A program made the position numbers and the translations under genes. The notes under the pieces were generated by a model that worked only from the letters and a program-made list of their open reading frames with translations, searched no databases and was not told the DNA's origin. Shown piece after piece: positions 59,355 to 63,354 of a stretch of DNA of 63,354 nucleotides; within the stretch, counting starts at the first letter, position 1, and each line of letters opens with the position of its first letter. The stretch covers positions 1 to 63,354 of the forward strand of contig CAZICM010000053.1 of the NCBI GenBank assembly GCA_964537685.1, given 5' to 3'. This DNA comes from CAZICM01 sp964537685 (GTDB lineage: Bacteria > Myxococcota_A > Polyangia > Polyangiales > Polyangiaceae).

Positions 59355-60458
59355 ATGAAAAAACACCTCCTCCACCTCAGCGCCATCACCCTTTTTGCGC
59401 TTGGCACCGTGGCAGCCTGCTCGCCCACCGGCGGAGACGCCAACAACGAAAACGACGGCACCAATCAAGATCTATTGGCCGACGCTCTCTGTTTAGGCTC
59501 TCAGGCGGGCGCCTACTGCGGCAACGACATGATGCAAAACGCCGACGCCAACGCCCTTTATCAATGCCCCGGCGCCAACATGAAACCCACCTCGGCCGTA
59601 CCGTGCGCGGGGGAATGCATAATCGCGCCCCCCGGCGTACCTGACTACTGCGATCCCAACGTCCCCGTACCTGGCAAAGAGCCCTTATGTTTAGGCTCGC
59701 AAGCTGGTGCCTACTGCGGCGCGGACATGATGGAGAACGCCGATCCCAACACCCTTTACAATTGCCCAGGAGCCAACAAGGCCCCGACCTCGTCGACGCC
59801 CTGCTCAGGCGAATGCATAATCGCGCCCCCCGGCAGCCCCGACTACTGCAAAGACGGTGGCAACCCTGGCAATCCCGGCGGGTATCGATTCCCCTGGCCC
59901 GCGGGCACCTCGATGCAGCTTACCCAAGACTGCAACGACTCCTGCTGCAGCGACCATGTGGGCAACGACAAATACGCCTGGGACTTTGCGAACGGCGGAA
60001 GCTTTACGGTGGTTGCGGCGCGGGGCGGAACGATTTCGCATTTAAAGATCAACAGCACGACAGGCTGCGGAACCAAGACCTGCGTGGATTACGCCAACTA
60101 CATGGTTATTGACCATGGAGACGGCACGCAATCGACCTATTTACATCTCGAAGGCTTCTCCTTGGCGCAGGGGCTAAGCTGCGGCTCGGCGGTCAACCAA
60201 GGCCAAGCCTTAGCGAACGCAGGAAGCACGGGCTGGTCGACGGGGACGCACTTGCATTTTGAAGTGAGCAAAGTGCACAGCGGAGCAAAGACCTGTGAAT
60301 GCGGAAGCGACGGACAAGGGTGCGCGGACAGTGACGTAGCGTGGTCGGGTTTCTGGCCGAACGCGACCTATCCGACGGTAGCGATTTCATTTGATGAGTG
60401 GGCCGATGCATCGCAATGCGCGGACAGGGGCGGGGAGCTGCCTGCGTCGATGAATTAG
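59355..60458 (+). CDS. M23 (LytM-type) peptidase lipoprotein with duplicated Cys module
   Basis: Start at ATG 59355 with GAAAGGA upstream. Signal MKKHLLHLSAITLFALGTVAAC (lipobox). Two near-identical ~57-residue modules with six Cys follow (LCLGSQAGAYCGNDMMQNAD and LCLGSQAGAYCGADMMENAD; each ends GECIIAPPGxPDYC). The C-terminal ~190 residues are an M23 metallopeptidase fold: DKYAWDFANGGSFTVVAARG, DHGDGTQSTYLHLEGFSL and the final GTHLHFEVSKVH with zinc-ligand HxH. The usual first ligand HxxxD reads DKYAWD, so one zinc ligand appears absent. It may cut or only bind peptidoglycan. Confidence 0.85.
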   Translation: MKKHLLHLSAITLFALGTVAACSPTGGDANNENDGTNQDLLADALCLGSQAGAYCGNDMMQNADANALYQCPGANMKPTSAVPCAGECIIAPPGVPDYCDPNVPVPGKEPLCLGSQAGAYCGADMMENADPNTLYNCPGANKAPTSSTPCSGECIIAPPGSPDYCKDGGNPGNPGGYRFPWPAGTSMQLTQDCNDSCCSDHVGNDKYAWDFANGGSFTVVAARGGTISHLKINSTTGCGTKTCVDYANYMVIDHGDGTQSTYLHLEGFSLAQGLSCGSAVNQGQALANAGSTGWSTGTHLHFEVSKVHSGAKTCECGSDGQGCADSDVAWSGFWPNATYPTVAISFDEWADASQCADRGGELPASMN

Positions 60459-60509
60459 ACCAAGAAGGCCATCCTCTTTTATATCCCAAAGGACCTCGAC
60501 CCCCCGCTC

Positions 60510-60953
60510 CTCAATCCATTGAGCCATCGGGGGGTCGATAAGGTTCCACCCCCTCAACCGGTTGAGCCAACGGGGCTTCGAGAGGCATGGCTCATCGAGC
60601 TCCGTTGGCTAAACGCGTTCGGCCTTCAGCCCTCTCGGCGCTCTCCAGCCTAAAGCCCTTGCCTTTCACAGCCTCATCGAGCCCAACCAGCTTCATCGCT
60701 TCGCCTTCGCAAGCCCCTCGAGCTCTCAATGCCTTGAGCATTTCAAGACGCCGCGCCTCCACATTGGCCCAAGGTCTTGAGCATCCAAGCGGTCTGAAGC
60801 GTCCCCCGGCCTCAACCCGTTGAGCTCGTCGAGCGTCTTGAGCCCCCACCCTCACAAAGCGATTGCGTTGAAGAAGGCGCGTGGCCCCTTGCTTTCTTTA
60901 ACAGGTTGAGCATGCAAGGGCTCGAAGAAGCCTCGGAGGCTCAATCCGTTGAG
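60510..60953. repeat. Repeated palindrome CTCAAyC-GTTGAG in a gene-free stretch
   Basis: Bases 60459-61170 hold no gene I can support. Within them the 14-base palindrome CTCAACCGGTTGAG is perfect at 60553-60566, with one- or two-base variants at 60510-60523 (CTCAATCCATTGAG), 60811-60824 (CTCAACCCGTTGAG) and 60940-60953 (CTCAATCCGTTGAG). Each is followed by C. Half-sites (TTGAGC, GTTGAGC) are scattered between. They could be a binding site for a dimeric regulator or a small structured repeat. Confidence 0.65.
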
Positions 60954-61073
60954 CAAGCAGGACCGATTGGACCCATTGTGAATGAAATGCATTGAGGGGG
61001 AAGGGGGAGGGGAAGTGCGGCTAAAATCCTTGAGTCGGCGCCTTTGCTAAGCCCTTACAACAACCACCCGCCT

Positions 61074-61108
61074 GCGCCCACCCCCGGCGCCTTTGCCGGC
61101 CCTGTTGG
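61074..61108 (-). repeat. Remnant of a third HNH cassette linker
   Basis: This 35-base segment matches 62164-62198 with only a few changes and reads PTGPAKAPGVGAG on the minus strand, then WLL and a stop. It is the first part of the linker of the two HNH cassettes to its right, so a third tip once stood here and its remainder has been deleted. Confidence 0.75.
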
Positions 61109-61170
61109 TAAACGGGGTTTTAGATGGGTGGATAAGGCGCTATTGGCGAAGGGATGGCAGAGAAGAGTGA

Positions 61171-61737
61171 CTACTTGCCTTCAGGATTTTGCTGAGCGGC
61201 CCGCTCAGCGAGCTTCTTTTGATAGTGGTAGGTCCAATATTTTTCCCCACGCGCATCCATATACTTCACGAGAAACTCTTCGAGAGATGTGGCTGCGGTT
61301 TTCCACCCAGCTCGTGGATCGTCGCCATTAACGATAATGACGGAACCATAATCCGGCGCTCCGTCATCGCAACGTAGTAAAATGCGCGTCCCCTCACCCC
61401 GGATTCTGCCAACGATAAGATCCCCCCGTAGCACATCACTCTCCCAGAGCTCAAGATGATCACGATTCAGCTCAAAGAGCTCGTCACTGGGGGGACAAAT
61501 AACAAGTCCCCCTGGAATCCACAGCTCATCTCCATATAAAACCATTCCTCCGCAGACATTCCATAACTCCGCTAATGCTGGCGGAATCACAACCCCAATG
61601 GTCTGCTCAATTACCGTTCGATTCCAGGCGACTGGAGCGAACACTTTGCACTCCAGCGGATTATCTGGGAAGAGGTCGTTTGGTGCGACATAAGGGGGCT
61701 CTCGCCGGACTCTTTCGATGACATCAACGATTGACAT
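61171..61737 (-). CDS. SMI1/KNR4-family immunity protein
   Basis: Start at ATG 61737 (GGAGAATGGAGCA before it); the longer frame to 61827 overlaps the toxin. The 188-residue protein opens MSIVDVIERVRREPPYVAPN and has the SMI1/KNR4 signature IPPALAELWNVCGGMVLYGD, with DDGAPDYGSVIIVN and SLEEFLVKYM later. SMI1 proteins are frequent immunity proteins for nuclease toxin tips. It starts 16 bases after the HNH tip ends. A close homologue is encoded at 62302-62862. Confidence 0.82.
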   Translation of the reverse strand: MSIVDVIERVRREPPYVAPNDLFPDNPLECKVFAPVAWNRTVIEQTIGVVIPPALAELWNVCGGMVLYGDELWIPGGLVICPPSDELFELNRDHLELWESDVLRGDLIVGRIRGEGTRILLRCDDGAPDYGSVIIVNGDDPRAGWKTAATSLEEFLVKYMDARGEKYWTYHYQKKLAERAAQQNPEGK

Positions 61738-61753
61738 TGCTCCATTCTCCGTC

Positions 61754-62221
61754 TCAGAATTTGCTCCAGTACTTCGTAAACCGCTTGTGTGCTTTTGGCG
61801 ACAGCGGCACCAAATTATCAAAATCATTGGTTCCGCCTCGGCTCAAGGGCTTAATATGATGGATCTCTGGTTCCTTTTCCCAATTGCTGGCGGGCCGCGG
61901 GTACCCTCGCGCCTGCCACTCTCTGATGAATGCCTTCCTTGTATCGTTGTTCCATATAGCTCTTTCGCTTTCTGGCACGATCTCCAGCGATCCTTTTGGA
62001 AAGGGTACAGGCAATTTTCGTATTGCGTCAAGCTCGCGTGGATAGGGCTCGCCATCCCTGTCGAGCGGTATCCCCTCTTCATCAAACCCCAGCTCCGGCG
62101 CATCGCCCGAAAAACTAAGCCCCATCGACAGGATAAACGCCGCCCCACCCAGCACACTCCCAACGCCCACCCCCGGCGCCTTCGCCGGTCCCGTTGGCAA
62201 TCCAGGCGCTCTCGCCGGCAC
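61754..62221 (-). CDS. HNH nuclease toxin cassette, second copy
   Basis: The 155-residue reading frame from GTG 62221 carries the linker PTGPAKAPGVGVGSVLGG, a hydrophobic segment (AAFILSMGLSFSGD) and a C-terminal HNH nuclease: EIHHIKPLSRGGTNDFDNLV followed by SPKAHKRFTKYW. The HH, Asn and final His match the HNH metal/catalytic triad. The frame continues upstream without a proper start codon to the stop of the neighbouring immunity gene (LILSTPGPFKPGAFGPGTFI), so this may be a silent tip waiting for recombination with its carrier. GTG 62221 lacks a good ribosome site. Confidence 0.78.
   Translation of the reverse strand: MPARAPGLPTGPAKAPGVGVGSVLGGAAFILSMGLSFSGDAPELGFDEEGIPLDRDGEPYPRELDAIRKLPVPFPKGSLEIVPESERAIWNNDTRKAFIREWQARGYPRPASNWEKEPEIHHIKPLSRGGTNDFDNLVPLSPKAHKRFTKYWSKF
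62151..62220 (-). repeat. HNH cassette linker repeat, inner copy
   Basis: Seventy bases matching 63285-63354 at 66 positions. They encode the PARAPGLPTGPAKAPGVGVG part of both cassettes. Homology runs to the window edge, so the real length is greater. Such near-identical DNA next to variable tips is the substrate for tip exchange by homologous recombination. Confidence 0.9.
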
Positions 62222-62301
62222 ATTGGCCCCAGGCGGAGGCGGCTCGATAAATGTCCCAGGTCCAAACGCGCCAGGCTTAAACGGCCCAGGCGTAGAGAGA
62301 A

Positions 62302-62862
62302 TTAGGGCTTTTGCTGGGTGGCTTTTTCGGCTTGCTCTTTTTTATAGTGGTAGTCCCAAAACTTTTTGGTGGGCGATTGCATGAAACGAAGAATAAACTC
62401 TTCAATCGAGGGTGCCGCGTCCTCCCATTCTTCCCGTGGCCCAATTTCGCTAACGACAATAATCGATCCATAATCCGGAGCGTTCATGTCACAGCGAATG
62501 AGTCCACGTTCAAGATCTGCATAACCGCTTGCGAAAAGCAAATCTCCCGGAAGTGTACTGTTCGCCCGGTACTCATAGTACTCCTCATTGATTTGGATGA
62601 GGTCAGGATCGTTAGGCCCATAAAGGATAAATCCCCATTGGCCATGCAAGTTATCTTCATACAAGATAATCCCTCCGCAAGCGTCCCACAACGCAGCCAA
62701 TTCGGGCGGGATTTCAACTCCCAGCTTGGACTCCAGCTTGCTTCGATCCCATGGAGCAGGATCGAATACGGTACACACATAGCGTTTGTCTGGGAACACG
62801 GGATTCGGGTCCGCATAGGGCGGCTCGTGTCGAACTTTCTCGATAACGTCAGCAATGGACAT
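62302..62862 (-). CDS. SMI1/KNR4-family immunity protein, first copy
   Basis: A 186-residue paralogue of the protein at 61171-61737: MSIADVIEKVRHEPPYADPN, signature IPPELAALWDACGGIILYED, and later CDMNAPDYGSIIVVSEIGPR and SIEEFILRFM. A strong ribosome site (AGGAGATTGCATTT) lies before ATG 62862. It starts 16 bases after the HNH tip at the right end of the window, the same spacing as in the second pair. The two copies have diverged in the middle, which would set partner specificity. Confidence 0.83.
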   Translation of the reverse strand: MSIADVIEKVRHEPPYADPNPVFPDKRYVCTVFDPAPWDRSKLESKLGVEIPPELAALWDACGGIILYEDNLHGQWGFILYGPNDPDLIQINEEYYEYRANSTLPGDLLFASGYADLERGLIRCDMNAPDYGSIIVVSEIGPREEWEDAAPSIEEFILRFMQSPTKKFWDYHYKKEQAEKATQQKP

Positions 62863-62878
62863 AAATGCAATCTCCTCG

Positions 62879-63354
62879 TTAATACTTGTTCCAATAATCT
62901 GTAAACCGCTTATGAATATGTGGGGGTAAGGGCACTATATTCCAGAAGTCATTGGTACCTCCTCGTGACAATGGTTTGATGTGATGCAGTTGAACATTTT
63001 TGCCACCCCAGCCCCCCGGGGGCGTGGGATATCCTCTCCTATACCATTCCTTAATATAGTCATCCCGATCCGAGCCGCCGTTATACGTCGTTCGTTGCTC
63101 CTTGGGTATTATGCCCACAGGCCCATCAGGGAACGGAACATTTTTGCCCGTTCGCGGATCGGGCCACCGTATATAGGGCTCACCGTCAATGGTCAAGGGA
63201 ATTCCTTCCGCATCATCCAGCGGACGCCCAGGCGAGTCACCCGAAAAGGTCATTCCAAATGAGAGGATCGTCAGCAATCCCCCGAGCACACTCCCAACCC
63301 CCACCCCCGGCGCCTTCGCCGGTCCCGTTGGCAATCCCGGTGCCCTCGCCGGCA
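62879..63354 (-). CDS. HNH nuclease toxin tip (5' part outside window)
   Basis: The frame is open to the window edge; the visible part reads the linker PTGPAKAPGVGVGSVLGG, a hydrophobic segment (LLTILSFGMTFSGD), a spacer with KNVPFPDGPVGIIPKEQRT and the HNH domain VQLHHIKPLSRGGTNDFWNI followed by PHIHKRFTDYW. As the cassette nearest to its unseen carrier, it is probably the expressed tip of a larger PAAR/Rhs-like effector. The nuclease would attack DNA of a competitor. Confidence 0.8.
   Translation of the reverse strand, partial: PARAPGLPTGPAKAPGVGVGSVLGGLLTILSFGMTFSGDSPGRPLDDAEGIPLTIDGEPYIRWPDPRTGKNVPFPDGPVGIIPKEQRTTYNGGSDRDDYIKEWYRRGYPTPPGGWGGKNVQLHHIKPLSRGGTNDFWNIVPLPPHIHKRFTDYWNKY
63285..63354 (-). 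repeat. HNH cassette linker repeat, outer copy (to window edge)
   Basis: Partner of the repeat at 62151-62220 with four differences in 70 bases. It codes for the same carrier-side linker and runs beyond the window. Confidence 0.9.

Noticed and set aside
60587..60855. Overlapping 78- and 87-residue frames in the gene-free stretch
   Set aside because: Biased composition caused by repeated TTGAGC/GCTCAA words; no ribosome site and no recognisable domain.

Overview
The window looks like chromosomal DNA of a myxobacterium (phylum Myxococcota). The evidence is the many secreted lipoproteins with Cys-rich 'CGNGVVDSTEACDDGNxxNGDGC' repeats, a delta-60 beta-propeller lipoprotein, an IgGFc-binding-like lipoprotein, a kelch/Cys-rich surface protein ending in a hydrophobic segment plus basic tail, a PEGA/TPR envelope protein, a eukaryote-like Ser/Thr kinase, and VgrG/Rhs/DUF2169 genes. 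Genes are dense, with many 4-bp overlaps, and no rRNA, tRNA, CRISPR or insertion sequence was recognised. All family names come from reading the sequence; no database search was run.

Region by region. (1) 1-2338: a plus-strand array of polymorphic-toxin cassettes. It holds an HHxP-type nuclease-like tip with an Imm30-like immunity gene, a GIY-YIG-like tip with an Imm26-like immunity gene, and a broken third cassette joined to a fragment of a fourth. Each cassette begins with the same linker-coding repeat. (2) 2612-8882: an operon for 2-oxoacid oxidation: iorA (without its ferredoxin tail), iorB, an ADP-forming acyl-CoA synthetase with unusual domain order, and an unknown Rossmann protein. (3) 8942-25512: core and accessory genes: kinase, YchJ, lipoproteins, a papain-TerB fusion, CBS protein, cyclophilin, acetyltransferase, MFS pump, crotonase, PHB-depolymerase-like esterase and an L,D-transpeptidase-like lipoprotein. 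A ten-unit 22-bp tandem repeat lies at 17997-18216. (4) 25522-33985, minus strand: the most striking system. One long polypeptide (fatty acyl-AMP ligase, ACP, thioester reductase, ferritin-like diiron domain) is overlapped by a PAPS-type sulfotransferase gene, followed by cysD and cysNC. Together they suggest activation, reduction, oxidation and sulfation of a fatty chain; the APS-kinase half of CysNC appears decayed. (5) 34077-51241: mmsA, a structured 196-bp repeat, a His-rich protein, surface proteins, FIST and PAS-STAS signalling genes, a BI-1 membrane protein, and an OmpA-led envelope operon. (6) 51234-60458: a type VI-like effector module (VgrG without an OB-fold region, a truncated Rhs, a TPR protein, a DUF2169 protein, an SDR), then an M23 peptidase lipoprotein. 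(7) 60459-63354: a gene-free stretch with a repeated palindrome, then a minus-strand array of two HNH-toxin/SMI1-immunity pairs plus a third cassette remnant.

The two ends are therefore independent toxin-tip arrays pointing inward, whose parent proteins lie outside the window. The middle carries a VgrG/Rhs delivery module whose own Rhs has lost its core and tip.
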